A DNA stretch of 64,000 nt from Bradyrhizobium sp. SZCCT0148 (GCF_018129985.1 NZ_JAFCKT010000008.1:1-64000); one strand, 5' to 3'; counted from the first letter of the stretch, positions 7,927 through 16,682 are shown. A program made the numbers and translations. Notes: generated by a model from the letters alone, not told the origin.

Positions 7927-8652
7927 TCAGAGCAGGAGCTGCTCGCGAACATTGTCCTCGTTGACCTCGCCGCCCGCCAGCGACCGCGTGATCTTGCCCT
8001 TCTCCATGATGTAGCAGCGCTCGGCGATTGCCAGGATCGTGTCGAGGTTCTGCTCGACGAAAATGATGGTGGTTCCGAGCTCGTTGCGGAACGACTGCAG
8101 CGCCTCGCAGATGTGCTGGACGATCGACGGCTGGATGCCCTCGGACGGCTCGTCCAGGATCATGAGTGACGGATTGCCGATCAGCGCCCGGCCGATGGCG
8201 AGCTGCTGCTGCTCGCCGCCCGACATGGTGCCGGCGGCCTGCCGGCGGCGTTCCTTCAGTCGCGGAAAATACTCGTAGACCAGCTCCGGCAGCTTCTTGC
8301 CGCCGGGGCCGCCGATCAGCTCTCCGACCTGAAGATTTTCCTCGACGGTCATCTGCGGAAACACGTCGCGCCCTTGCGGGATGTAGCCGAAGCCGGCCCG
8401 CGCCCGTGCATCGGCCTCCAGCGCGGTGACATCCTGCTCCATGAAACGGATCGTGCCGCGCCACGTCTGCAGCAGGCCGATCAGGCATCGCATCAGGGTC
8501 GATTTCCCGACACCATTGCGGCCGATCACGCCGACGATCTCGGCTCGCGCGACCGACATGGTGACACCCTGCAGGATGGGCGTCGCGCCATATCCGGCCC
8601 ATAATTCCGATACGTCCAAGATCCGGTCTGCAGAAGCGGGCTTAGTGAGCAT
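7927..8652 (-). CDS. ABC transporter ATPase, LivF type (amide/urea uptake)
   Basis: This 241-residue ATPase of the branched-chain (HAAT) class has Walker A GRNGVGKST (about 44-52), Q-loop, signature MSGGEQQQLAIGRAL, Walker B LMILDEPSEGIQP and an H-loop region altered to VEQN, as is normal in LivF proteins. The start at 8652 overlaps the end of the LivG-type gene by 11 bases, indicating translational coupling. Together with the LivG-type ATPase it should power the LivH/LivM permease. The sub-type resembles FmdF/UrtE of amide and urea importers, and the linked amidases support that reading. Confidence 0.93.
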   Translation of the reverse strand: MLTKPASADRILDVSELWAGYGATPILQGVTMSVARAEIVGVIGRNGVGKSTLMRCLIGLLQTWRGTIRFMEQDVTALEADARARAGFGYIPQGRDVFPQMTVEENLQVGELIGGPGGKKLPELVYEYFPRLKERRRQAAGTMSGGEQQQLAIGRALIGNPSLMILDEPSEGIQPSIVQHICEALQSFRNELGTTIIFVEQNLDTILAIAERCYIMEKGKITRSLAGGEVNEDNVREQLLL

Positions 8653-9361
8653 GGGTCTTACCGAGATAGATTTCCGCGACCTTCTCGTCTTGCAAGATGC
8701 TTTCGAGATCGCCGCGCGCGAAGATTTTGCCGAGATGCAGCACCGTGACGCGCTGGGCGACCTGGCGGACGAAGGCCATGTCATGCTCCACGACGAGCAC
8801 GGTCATGCCTTCGGCATTGAACGACTTGATCAGCTCGCCGGTCTTGAAGGTTTCCTCTGGCGACATGCCGGCCGTCGGCTCGTCCAGCAGCAGAAGCTGC
8901 GGCTTCAGCGCCAGCGCCATCCCGATCTCGAGCCATTGCTGCTGGCCATGCGACAGCGCGCCCGCGAGCTTGTCGCTGTCCGGTGCGAGGTTGAACAGCG
9001 TCAGCAGCCGGTCTTCCTCTGCGATACGTTCCGCGCCGGACAATCGTTCCTGGAGGGCAGTCTGGATGTTCTGCCGGACCGGCAACTCCTTGAACACGCT
9101 CGGTGCTTGCATCTTGATGCTCATGCCCCTCTGCACGCGCGCATAGGGACGCTCCTTGGTGATGTCGACGGTGTCGAACAGGATGCTGCCCTCGGTCGGG
9201 GGGTAGAGACCCACGATCAGCTTGAACAGCGTGCTCTTGCCGGCGCCATTGGGACCGATCAGGCAGTGGATCTCACCGGCGTTGACCGTGAGGTCGACGC
9301 CGGAGACCGCGGTCAATCCGCCGAACCGTTTGGATACGCCTTTGACTTCGACCAGCGCCAT
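8642..9361 (-). CDS. ABC transporter ATPase, LivG type (amide/urea uptake)
   Basis: This 239-residue ATPase has Walker A GPNGAGKST, signature LSHGQQQWLEIGMAL, Walker B LLLLDEPTAGMSPEE and the H-loop VVEHDM, as in LivG. The QQQWLEIGM signature is the one seen in urea/amide (UrtD, FmdE) rather than leucine importers, from family memory. It follows the permease gene by three bases and overlaps the next ATPase gene. It acts at the inner face of the membrane. Confidence 0.93.
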   Translation of the reverse strand: MALVEVKGVSKRFGGLTAVSGVDLTVNAGEIHCLIGPNGAGKSTLFKLIVGLYPPTEGSILFDTVDITKERPYARVQRGMSIKMQAPSVFKELPVRQNIQTALQERLSGAERIAEEDRLLTLFNLAPDSDKLAGALSHGQQQWLEIGMALALKPQLLLLDEPTAGMSPEETFKTGELIKSFNAEGMTVLVVEHDMAFVRQVAQRVTVLHLGKIFARGDLESILQDEKVAEIYLGKTHAH

Positions 9362-9364
9362 TGA

Positions 9365-10435
9365 TCAGGACTCTTCCGACTGCAAGCGACCGGCCTCCGC
9401 GACGACGTCACCGTCACCGCGACGTCGTCCGCGCAACCAGTCCGCAACAAGCTTGCCGATGCCGAGCACGAAACCCTGCGGCGCCAGCATCACCGTGGCG
9501 AGCAGCAGCGCCCCCATCAGCACGAGCGCCGCCTGCTGGCTGTAGACGGTGATGGTCTGAAAGCCGAACAGGAGAAGGAACGAACCGATCAGCGTCGCAG
9601 TCAGATCGCTGCGCCCGGAGAAAGCGACCCATACGATCGGCATCGCGGCAGCCGGCAGGCCGATGCTGGATGGCGTGATGAACTGCCCCCAGGACGTGTA
9701 CAGCGCGCCGCTCAGCCCGGCGAGGCCGCTGCCGATCACGAAGGTCAGCAGCTGATATTTACGGACGTCATAGCCCAGCATTTCCGCGCGCTGCGGATTT
9801 TCGCGCGTCGCCACGATGACGTTGCCGATCCCCGAATTCACCAGCATCCGCAGCGCGAGATAGACGATCACGATCAGCGCGACCATGACGTAGTAGAGCG
9901 CCGATCCCTCGATGTAGAAGTCACCCACCGTCAGCGGATCCATGCCCTTCATGCCGTTGAAGCCGTTCAGCCGGGCGGGACCGATATGCCATTCCGGCCC
10001 GGCCGTCTGGCCGAGGAAGAAGGCCAGCACCAGCGTTGCGGACAGCGTCACGATGCCGAAGAAGATGCCGTTGATGCCGCCCCAGATCATGAAGTAGCCG
10101 AGGATGCCCGCCGCCATCATCGCGAGCACCACGGAGAGCACGAGCGCGGCGATCGTCGCGGTGCCGCCGCCCATGTTGATCGCGAGCACGCCGTATCCGT
10201 AACCGGCAATGCCGAAGAACAGAGTCTGGCCGAACGAGAGCATCCCGCCATAGCCCCACATCAGGCAGAGGCCGAGCGCCATGAAGATCCAGATCAGGAA
10301 GTAGGCGAAATTGCCGACATCGTATGAGTCCGCAAAAAGCGGGTAGGCCAGCGCGCCCGCGAGCACGACGAGGAAGCAGGCCCAGAACATCCTGCCCCGT
10401 CCGAGCGTTTGTGGGCCTTCCAGCAGCTTGAACAT
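9365..10435 (-). CDS. ABC transporter permease, LivM type (amide/urea uptake)
   Basis: This 356-residue permease has eight to ten transmembrane helices of the LivM/UrtC class. Conserved features are YGGMLSFGQTLFFGIAGYG in the first third and GVRKYQLLTF-like and GLAGLSGALYTSWGQFITPS segments later, where the EAA-like loop contacts the ATPase. The C-terminus is charged and cytoplasmic. It begins 12 bases after the LivH-type gene, so the two permeases are coexpressed and should form a heterodimer. Confidence 0.92.
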   Translation of the reverse strand: MFKLLEGPQTLGRGRMFWACFLVVLAGALAYPLFADSYDVGNFAYFLIWIFMALGLCLMWGYGGMLSFGQTLFFGIAGYGYGVLAINMGGGTATIAALVLSVVLAMMAAGILGYFMIWGGINGIFFGIVTLSATLVLAFFLGQTAGPEWHIGPARLNGFNGMKGMDPLTVGDFYIEGSALYYVMVALIVIVYLALRMLVNSGIGNVIVATRENPQRAEMLGYDVRKYQLLTFVIGSGLAGLSGALYTSWGQFITPSSIGLPAAAMPIVWVAFSGRSDLTATLIGSFLLLFGFQTITVYSQQAALVLMGALLLATVMLAPQGFVLGIGKLVADWLRGRRRGDGDVVAEAGRLQSEES

Positions 10436-10447
10436 TAACGTTTCCTC

Positions 10448-11314
10448 CTAGCGCCCACGACGAACCAGCACGCTGGAGAGACCTTCGGGCAGCACGCGGA
10501 TGATCAGGATGACGGCCACCAGCATGCCGATCTGCCCGATGATCTGGCCGTAGCTCGCGTTCAGCGCCATCCGGATCATCGCCAGGAACACCGCCGCCGG
10601 CGCCGTTCCGAGCAGCACGTTGGCGCCGCCGATCACGACGGTGACGAAACTCTCGACCACGAACGTCGCCCCCATGGTCGGAATCAGCGTCATGGTCGGC
10701 GCGTACAGCGCCCCGCAAAGCCCGGCGAGGCCGGTGCCGATCCCGAAGCTGATGGCATAGATACGGCCGGTGCGCGCGCCGAGCGCCTTCGCCATCGCGG
10801 CGTTCTGCATGGTGGCGCGGGCGATCACGCCGAACCGCGTCTTCATGAAGATGACGTAGAGACCGGCGAGGACAGCCACCGCGCAACCGAACAGCACGAG
10901 GCGATAGGTCGAGAACGTGTAGCCACCGACCGCAAAACTTCCCTCGGGCGTACCGATGCCGCGCACGGCGGAGCCGACGATCAAGAGCATCGATTGCGTC
11001 ACGATGAGGCTGAGTCCCCAGGTCGCGAGCAGCGAATCCAGCGGCCGCTTGTAAAAGCGCCGCACGACCAGGAACTCGACGAGGACCCCGATGAGACCCG
11101 CCGTCACCGCGGCCAGGATCTGTGCGATCGGGAGCGGCACGCCGAGATTCACGAGGCCAACGGTGACATAGGCGCCGCACATGATGAACTCGCCATGCGC
11201 CATGTTGATGACGCCCATCATGCCGAACACGATGGCAAGACCCGCCGCAGAGAGAATGAGGAACGCGAACACATCGGCGAACTGGTAGAATACCGAGAAC
11301 ACTTCAGCCGACAT
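10448..11314 (-). CDS. ABC transporter permease, LivH type (amide/urea uptake)
   Basis: This 288-residue permease of the LivH/UrtB class has about eight membrane helices. Typical motifs are FGMMGVINMAHGEFIMCGAY near residue 30 and the cytoplasmic EAA-like region ending in GARTGRIYAISFGIGTGLAG. It follows the binding-protein gene after a 95-base gap that contains a strong hairpin, a common device for lowering permease output relative to binding protein. Confidence 0.92.
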   Translation of the reverse strand: MSAEVFSVFYQFADVFAFLILSAAGLAIVFGMMGVINMAHGEFIMCGAYVTVGLVNLGVPLPIAQILAAVTAGLIGVLVEFLVVRRFYKRPLDSLLATWGLSLIVTQSMLLIVGSAVRGIGTPEGSFAVGGYTFSTYRLVLFGCAVAVLAGLYVIFMKTRFGVIARATMQNAAMAKALGARTGRIYAISFGIGTGLAGLCGALYAPTMTLIPTMGATFVVESFVTVVIGGANVLLGTAPAAVFLAMIRMALNASYGQIIGQIGMLVAVILIIRVLPEGLSSVLVRRGR

Positions 11315-11333
11315 CTTGGCACCCCCACCGCTC

Positions 11334-11359
11334 CCGGCGCCGCGTCGTTGCGGCGCCGG
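11334..11359. repeat. Perfect intercistronic hairpin between binding protein and permease genes
   Basis: The arms CCGGCGCCGC (11334-11343) and GCGGCGCCGG (11350-11359) form a perfect 10-bp stem with a 6-base loop. No T-run follows on the minus strand, so it is more likely an mRNA-stabilising or processing element than a terminator. Its place just after the binding-protein gene matches the role of REP hairpins in other ABC operons. Confidence 0.6.
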
Positions 11360-11409
11360 TCTTGTTCGAGAACGAGAGATTCAACACGAGCAAGATCCGT
11401 GCCCGAACA

Positions 11410-12651
11410 TCACGACTTCTTGGGAAGATGGCTCGGCGTGTACTGATCCTTGTCGTTCTTCTTGGTCAGATCGCAGCCGATCTCGCCGAGCCAGTAGGGC
11501 TGGATCGTGCCGTAGTCCTTCTCGACCTTCACCTCGTGCTTTGGCCCAACCGAAATCAGGCGCATGCGGTGAGACGTGTGCTGGCTCTTGGGATCGATGC
11601 AGACCTTGCCTTCGGGAGCATCGATACACGCATCGCCGGTGGCGATGACCTTGCGCATGTCCTCGAGCTTGATCGACTTCGCCTTCTCGACAAGCGCCTT
11701 GTACATGTAGAGCGCGTTATAGGCGTTGTACCCCATGTCGTTGATGTAGAGCTCGTCGGGGAATTTCGCGTGCCATCGCTTCTTGAACTCGTTGGCCTCG
11801 GGCGTGTCGATCTCCTCGAACCAGTTCGCGGTCGCGTGCATGTTGTTGAGCGCCGGCGGCTTGAACCGCTTGTGCTCGAAGCCGAGCATGACCTTGATCG
11901 ACGAGCCCATCGGCAGGTTGAGGTTGGCCGCGGCCGCCTGTTCGAAGAATGAATCCTGGGCGGCGCCGACATTGATCGTCAGCAGCCAGTCCGGCTTCGC
12001 CTTCTGGATGTTCTGGATGGTTTGCGCGAACTGCGACACCCCCAGCGGGATGAACTCCTCGCCGACGACCTCGCCGCCGAGGTCCTTCATGATCTTGCGG
12101 TTCCACTCCGCCGAGATCTGACCGAAATTGTAATCGGCGGCGATGACATAGACCTTCTTGCCGAACTTCTCGACCATCCACGGAATCAATGTCGAGAACT
12201 GCTGCTCGGGCACCGCGCCCATGCTGATCATGCTGGCGTCGCAGACGCCGCCCTCGTACTGGTTGGTGTAGAAGTAAGGCGTCGTGGTGCGGTCGACGAT
12301 TGGACGCAGCGCCTCACGCGAAGCGGAGGTGATGCCGCCGATCAGCACATCGACCTTGTCACGATTGAGCAGACGCCGGCCGAACTCCTGGTAGCGCGCG
12401 TTGTCGCCCTGCGGATCGAGGTGGATGAGCTCGATCTGCCGTCCCAGGATGCCGCCGCTCTTGTTGATCTCCTCGACGGCGAGTTGCGAACCGTGCAGCT
12501 TCGGCATGCCCATGAAGGCAAGATCACCCGACACGTCCTCGAGCAGACCGACCTTCAGCGGCGGCTCGGCCGCCCGGGCAACACTCATCGACGCCGCCGT
12601 ACCGAGCATGGCGCCGAGCAAAACCATCCGTAGTTTGAGTCCCGAATTCAT
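11410..12651 (-). CDS. Periplasmic amide/urea-binding protein of ABC importer
   Basis: This 413-residue protein has a Sec signal peptide (about 1-27, ending ARA) and a two-lobe type-I periplasmic binding fold (Peripla_BP family). The mature part opens with LKVGLLEDVSGDLAFMG, where amide/urea binders such as FmdD and UrtA place ligand contacts. It shares this fold with the AmiC-like sensor encoded divergently. It is the only soluble component of the importer and is followed by LivH, LivM, LivG and LivF homologues. An amide or urea-like ligand is inferred from the flanking amidases and formamidase. Confidence 0.9.
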   Translation of the reverse strand: MNSGLKLRMVLLGAMLGTAASMSVARAAEPPLKVGLLEDVSGDLAFMGMPKLHGSQLAVEEINKSGGILGRQIELIHLDPQGDNARYQEFGRRLLNRDKVDVLIGGITSASREALRPIVDRTTTPYFYTNQYEGGVCDASMISMGAVPEQQFSTLIPWMVEKFGKKVYVIAADYNFGQISAEWNRKIMKDLGGEVVGEEFIPLGVSQFAQTIQNIQKAKPDWLLTINVGAAQDSFFEQAAAANLNLPMGSSIKVMLGFEHKRFKPPALNNMHATANWFEEIDTPEANEFKKRWHAKFPDELYINDMGYNAYNALYMYKALVEKAKSIKLEDMRKVIATGDACIDAPEGKVCIDPKSQHTSHRMRLISVGPKHEVKVEKDYGTIQPYWLGEIGCDLTKKNDKDQYTPSHLPKKS

Positions 12652-12684
12652 CGTGATGTCCCCTCTATTGAAAGCGGCTGGATG

Positions 12685-13680
12685 TCATGGCTTGAGGTAA
12701 TTCTTCAGGATCGACGCTCCCATGGTGTATTTGGGGTCGACCATGTTGCCGAGGCGCATGCGGCCGGCCTGGCTGAGCAGCATGTAGGCGTCGATCTCGT
12801 CGAAACCGTAGTCGGCCGCCATCCACCGGACGAGCTCGCGATAGGCGATGCGCGCCGCGTCTTCGAGCGGACGCGCACTTCCGATCGTCATGATGAAGTC
12901 CTTGGTTTCGAGCCGGGGCCAGGCGAAGCTCCAGTTCTTGATCAGGTCGACCTGCAGCGTGACGGTCGCGCGCTGCTCCAGCGCCACGCCGGAAAGCTCG
13001 CCGTCGCCTTGCGTTGCGTGGCAATCGCCGACGTAGAGCATCCCGCCGTCGGTATGGACCGGGAAGTAGATGATGGCGCCCGGCGCGACGTCGGGTAGAT
13101 CCATGTTGCCGCCGTGATAGTCCGGCTGCAGCGAGGAGATCGCCTCGATCTCCGGCGAGACCCCGATGGTGCCGATGAACGGCTCGTAGGGCAGCGTCAG
13201 CCTGTCGTTCCAGCGCACGCCGTTCCGGTCGACATGCACCTTCTTCACGCGTTCCGGCAGCGGCGGATTGAGCAGAGCGGTCGAGCCGGTTCCGACCAGC
13301 CCGCCGAACTCCGGAATGATGCAGGTCGTGCCGGCCGGCTGCTCGCCCCGGGTCTCGACGTCGCGGATGTAGATCGCAAGGCAATCGCCCTTCTTGGCGC
13401 CATTCACCGCGATCGGCCCGCATTGCGGGTTGAGATAAGGGAAGTTGAGCTTGGCGGTGGGGCTGTCCGTGTCCTTGGTCAGCACGCCGCCGAAGGCATC
13501 CTCTGTCTCGACGACGACCACCCCGCCCGGATCAATCGACAAGGTCGGCTTTGCATAGGGACCGTAGACGTAGTGGAATCCGCCCTGCTGCTCGATCGTC
13601 AGACCATGCGTCGCGCCCGCCGCGCCCTTGGCGACGGCACGCTTGGCCATGATGGATGTGTTCAACCAGTCTTCGGACAT
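12685..13680 (-). CDS. Acetamidase/formamidase family protein (FmdA-like)
   Basis: This 331-residue cytosolic enzyme of the FmdA/AmdA family hydrolyses formamide or acetamide to the acid and ammonia. Visible family segments are GPIAVNGAKKGDCLAIYI, the metal-site-like VHTDGGMLYVGDCHATQGDGELSG (positions about 195-225, given as parts: HTDGGM, DCHATQGDGE) and the C-terminal SQAGRMRLGNMVDPKYTMG. The start at 13680 is supported by GAGGAG seven bases upstream. An open frame extends much further upstream but runs out of phase through the amidase gene. It is second in the amide operon, 17 bases after the first amidase. Clusters of fmdA with such transporters are known in Methylophilus. Confidence 0.92.
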   Translation of the reverse strand: MSEDWLNTSIMAKRAVAKGAAGATHGLTIEQQGGFHYVYGPYAKPTLSIDPGGVVVVETEDAFGGVLTKDTDSPTAKLNFPYLNPQCGPIAVNGAKKGDCLAIYIRDVETRGEQPAGTTCIIPEFGGLVGTGSTALLNPPLPERVKKVHVDRNGVRWNDRLTLPYEPFIGTIGVSPEIEAISSLQPDYHGGNMDLPDVAPGAIIYFPVHTDGGMLYVGDCHATQGDGELSGVALEQRATVTLQVDLIKNWSFAWPRLETKDFIMTIGSARPLEDAARIAYRELVRWMAADYGFDEIDAYMLLSQAGRMRLGNMVDPKYTMGASILKNYLKP

Positions 13681-13697
13681 GTGATCGACTCCTCGGG

Positions 13698-15098
13698 TCA
13701 GATCGCGGGATGACGCTTGTGCCAGTCGGTAACGCGCTGAAACGCATCGCCTGCGCGAACGAGGGAGGCCTCGTCGAAATGACGGCCGACGAACTGGAAG
13801 CCGACCGGCCCCCCATTTGCCGCGAAGCCGCCGGGCAATGTCACGGTCGGACTTCCCGTCATGTCGAACGGGCATGTGAAGCGGAGCAGGCCTCCGATCA
13901 GCGAGGCGTCCTCGCCCAGCGCCGCCATCTTGGCGAGCGTGGGCGCCGCGAACGCCTGGGCCGGGACGGCGATGAGATCGACCGTCTCGAACAGCAGACG
14001 CACTGCGCCGCGAAACGCTTCGCGTCGAAGCACGATCTTCTGATAGTCCATGCCGGACTGCTGCCGGCCGAGATCGAGCAGACCTGCGAGTGCCGGGCCA
14101 TACTCGTCCTTGCGCGCCGGATAGGTCTCCTCGTGCGCTACCGCGACTTCGATGCCGCAGAGCGGGAACCAGTCGTCGATGATCGCCTTGGGATCGGGAA
14201 ACGTGATTTCCTTGATCGTCGCGCCGAGTTCGGCCGCGACACGCAAGCCCTCGGCCAGCACCTTGCCGGCATCGCCGTCGGTGCCCTCGCTGGTCCAGCG
14301 CCGATCGACGCCGATTGTCAGGCCGCGCAGATTTCCGGTCAGCCCGGCGAGATAGTCGGGCACGGTCAGCGATACCGACGTCGTATCTTTGGGGTCCTGC
14401 CCCGCGATCACGCCGAGGATGGCACCGCAATCGACCGCGCTTCGCGCCATCGGACCGATGTGGTCCAGCGTCGCCGCGAGCTCGAACGCGCCGTAGCGAC
14501 TGACCCGTCCCCAGGTCGGCTTGAGTCCGGTGACGCCATTGGCCGCGGACGGAAAGCGGATCGACCCGCCCGTATCCGTGCCGAGCGAACCGAAACATAG
14601 ACCCGCCGCGGTGGCGACGCCGGAACCGCTGGACGATGCGCCGGGCCACAGATCCGCGTTCCACGGATTCTTCGGCGGATCGATCTTGGGGTGATGATCG
14701 GCGTAAGCGCCCTCGGTCTGCTGCAGCTTGCCGAGGATGATCGCGCCGGCGTCCTTCAGTCGCGCAACCACCGTTGCGTCCTCGGTCGGACGGAAGTCGC
14801 GATGGATCGTCATGCCATGCGCCGCTGGCGCGCCCTTGGCCCAGCAGAGATCCTTGACCGCCACCGGCACACCGTGCAGCGGCCCCCTGATCTTGCCGGA
14901 CGCGATCTCCTTTTCGGCCACGGCGGCGTCGGCAAGCGCCGAGTCGGCCATCACATAGGCAAAGCTCTTGAGCTTGCCGTCGAGCTTCTCGATCCGCCCG
15001 AGCATCGCCTTCGTCGCTTCGGTCGGCGACAGCTCCTTGGCCTGGATCTTTCGTCCGACGTCGACGAGCCCGAGATAGTGGAGATCCGTTTCCGCCAT
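13698..15098 (-). CDS. Amidase-signature amidase (operon-proximal copy)
   Basis: This 466-residue amidase has the catalytic Lys82 (AVKDLCW), Ser155 in the GASSSGSG loop and Ser179 in DTGGSIR, identical in numbering to the distal amidase, so the two are probably duplicated paralogues with diverged specificity. GGGAGGA lies about eight bases before the ATG. It is the first gene after the leader with promoter and intrinsic terminator, so its transcription should depend on antitermination. Product: carboxylate plus ammonia from an imported amide. Confidence 0.93.
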   Translation of the reverse strand: MAETDLHYLGLVDVGRKIQAKELSPTEATKAMLGRIEKLDGKLKSFAYVMADSALADAAVAEKEIASGKIRGPLHGVPVAVKDLCWAKGAPAAHGMTIHRDFRPTEDATVVARLKDAGAIILGKLQQTEGAYADHHPKIDPPKNPWNADLWPGASSSGSGVATAAGLCFGSLGTDTGGSIRFPSAANGVTGLKPTWGRVSRYGAFELAATLDHIGPMARSAVDCGAILGVIAGQDPKDTTSVSLTVPDYLAGLTGNLRGLTIGVDRRWTSEGTDGDAGKVLAEGLRVAAELGATIKEITFPDPKAIIDDWFPLCGIEVAVAHEETYPARKDEYGPALAGLLDLGRQQSGMDYQKIVLRREAFRGAVRLLFETVDLIAVPAQAFAAPTLAKMAALGEDASLIGGLLRFTCPFDMTGSPTVTLPGGFAANGGPVGFQFVGRHFDEASLVRAGDAFQRVTDWHKRHPAI

Positions 15099-15155
15099 CG
15101 CTTTTCATCCTCCCGCTCACCTGACACACCGCCGTCCCGCGCATGCGCCATCGTT

Positions 15156-15179
15156 CTGGCGACGCGGACGCATCGCCAG
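15156..15179 (-). promoter_or_regulatory. Leader hairpin between attenuator and amidase start
   Basis: The minus-strand transcript can form CTGGCGA / TCGCCAG, a 7-bp stem with a 10-base loop, between the terminator and the amidase start. It may be part of the leader's structural switch or a spacer; no function is shown. Confidence 0.3.
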
Positions 15180-15197
15180 CTTCTTCGGCGGCAAACG

Positions 15198-15240
15198 AAA
15201 AAAGCCACCCGTCCCTCCCGAATGAGGTGACGAATGGCTC
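15198..15240 (-). terminator. Intrinsic terminator in the amide operon leader (attenuator)
   Basis: Read on the minus strand, the 5' arm starts AGCCATTCGTC and the 3' arm ends GACGGGTGGCT. They pair over about 15 bp with two G-U pairs and one bulged A, have a 6-base loop, and are followed by TTTTTT (15198-15203). It lies inside the leader, about 120 bases after the predicted transcription start and 100 bases before the first gene, so unaided transcription should stop before the amidase. The adjacent ANTAR antiterminator gene makes regulated read-through the natural explanation. Confidence 0.85.
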
Positions 15241-15343
15241 AAATGCCGCGGCTATGATCTGTCGCTTTAGGGTCCGTGATCGAACGAAGCACTTAGTGCA
15301 AGGAACTGGACGTCATCGGCCAGATCGGCGCACGCGAGGTTCG

Positions 15344-15357
15344 ACAGGTCGCCCTGT
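15344..15357 (-). promoter_or_regulatory. 5'-terminal GNRA hairpin of the amide leader RNA
   Basis: ACAGG-GCGA-CCTGT on the minus strand forms a 5-bp stem capped by a GNRA tetraloop, placed exactly at the predicted 5' end of the leader RNA. It could stabilise the transcript or belong to the antiterminator-binding region. Confidence 0.45.
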
Positions 15358-15365
15358 AGGAGAAA

Positions 15366-15395
15366 AGTCTAAGTAACTGCCTATCGCGTTGTCAA
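15366..15395 (-). promoter_or_regulatory. Sigma70-type promoter of the amide operon
   Basis: On the minus strand a perfect TTGACA (15390-15395) is followed after 18 bases by TAGACT (15366-15371), four of six bases of the consensus -10. The start would fall near 15359, giving a leader of about 260 nt that contains the terminator at 15198-15240. No other comparable promoter is visible in the divergent region. Confidence 0.6.
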
Positions 15396-15506
15396 CGATG
15401 CTGTCTGCCTAAATTTCGAGAGTGCTGCGCAGCAAATCGGCAAGCCACTTGCGCTGTGATCGGCGAAGATGATTTCATTCTCGCTTTACGCGATCGAAAG
15501 CCGTCA

Positions 15507-16682
15507 ATGACAAAGCCGCCTGTGCCCGTTGGCATCGTCTGCTCGCAATCCGGGCCTTATCAAGCCATGGGACGCGAGATCCTCAAGAGCGCGATGATGG
15601 CGGTCGACGAGATCAACAGCCAGGCGGAGTTCGACTTCGCGATTGCGCCTCATGTTCGCGATCCTCGTGGCATCGTCTCCGAATATCACGCCGTCTGCGA
15701 CGACCTCATTCGCAATGTCGGCGTCGCGCACATCATCGGCTGTTACACCTCAGCCTCGCGCAAGCAGGTGCTTCCCATCGTGGAGCGTACCGATCGCCTG
15801 CTCTGGTATCCCGCCCGCTATGAAGGCTTCGAGTGCTCCGACAACGTGATCTATGTCGGCGCCTCGCCCAATCACAACGTGCTGCCGCTGGTCCGCTACG
15901 TGCTCGACAACCTGTCGCGGGAGATCTTTTGCGTCGGCTCCAACTACGTGTGGACATGGGAGACCAATCGCGTCACCCGTGAACTGGTCAGTGCGGCAGA
16001 TGGCCACATCATCGCCGAGCGGCTGCTCGAGCTCGGCGAGAGTGCCGTCGGTCATATCGTCGACGAGATCGTTCGCCGCAAGCCGCCCATCGTGTTCAAT
16101 ACGCTGGTCGGAAGCTCGAGCTACGACTTCATCCGCGCATTTCACGCCGGTACCAAGGCTGCCGGGCTGAAGATTCCCATGCTGAGCTGCAGCCTGTGCG
16201 AGCCGGAACTGGCGATCGTCGGGCCGGCATCGGCCGGCTGCATCACCTCATCGGCCTATTTCGAGAGCATCCACCTGCCGGAGAACCGCGCCTTCGTTGC
16301 GCGCTGGAAGGCGCGCTATGGCGAGGACAGCAGCCCCTCCGTCGACGGGCAATCCGCCTACGTCGCAGTCTATCTGCTGGCGCGCGCGCTGCAGCGCGCG
16401 GGCACGTCCGACATTGCCGAGGTGCGGCGCGCCGCGGCCGGATATCGCTACAATTCGCCGCAAGGACCGGTGTGGATCGACGGCGGCAACAATCATTGTG
16501 TCCTTACACCGCGGCTTGCCGTATCCAATCCGCGAGGACAGTTTGATATCTTCTGGGAAGCCGACGCGCCTGTTAAGCCTGATCCTTACCTGACGCAGCT
16601 CGACGTTGCCGTCAGTCCGTCGAAAGAAACCGCGGCGGGCGGCGCATTGCCGACTGCGCCGCATTTGCGGGTTGTAAAATGA
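15507..16682 (+). CDS. amiC: AmiC-like amide sensor (negative regulator of AmiR)
   Basis: This 391-residue cytosolic protein has the periplasmic-binding fold but no signal peptide, opening with PVGIVCSQSGPYQAMGREIL, as in AmiC/NegC-type sensors related to the urea-binding protein UrtA. In Pseudomonas, AmiC holds the antiterminator AmiR inactive until an amide binds. Here the same partner follows with a 4-base ATGA overlap, as in the Pseudomonas ami locus. I chose the ATG at 15507; an in-frame GTG at 15456 would add 17 residues without a better ribosome site. It is divergent from the amide operon, whose leader it should indirectly control. Confidence 0.88.
   Translation: MTKPPVPVGIVCSQSGPYQAMGREILKSAMMAVDEINSQAEFDFAIAPHVRDPRGIVSEYHAVCDDLIRNVGVAHIIGCYTSASRKQVLPIVERTDRLLWYPARYEGFECSDNVIYVGASPNHNVLPLVRYVLDNLSREIFCVGSNYVWTWETNRVTRELVSAADGHIIAERLLELGESAVGHIVDEIVRRKPPIVFNTLVGSSSYDFIRAFHAGTKAAGLKIPMLSCSLCEPELAIVGPASAGCITSSAYFESIHLPENRAFVARWKARYGEDSSPSVDGQSAYVAVYLLARALQRAGTSDIAEVRRAAAGYRYNSPQGPVWIDGGNNHCVLTPRLAVSNPRGQFDIFWEADAPVKPDPYLTQLDVAVSPSKETAAGGALPTAPHLRVVK

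Noticed and set aside
7118..8602. A 494-codon frame apparently fusing an unknown domain to the SDR
   Set aside because: The first half is the wrong frame of the LivF ATPase gene. The SDR has its own ATG with AGGGAGGG upstream.
12685..15144. An 819-codon minus-strand frame covering both formamidase and amidase genes
   Set aside because: Only its last 331 codons read as FmdA. The rest runs out of phase through the amidase gene, which has its own start, ribosome site and catalytic residues.
15204..15239. The attenuator hairpin itself as an ANTAR-binding hexaloop
   Set aside because: Its 6-base loop reads AUUCGG, with C rather than G at position 4, so it does not fit the A1/G4 rule; the ANTAR site should lie elsewhere in the leader.
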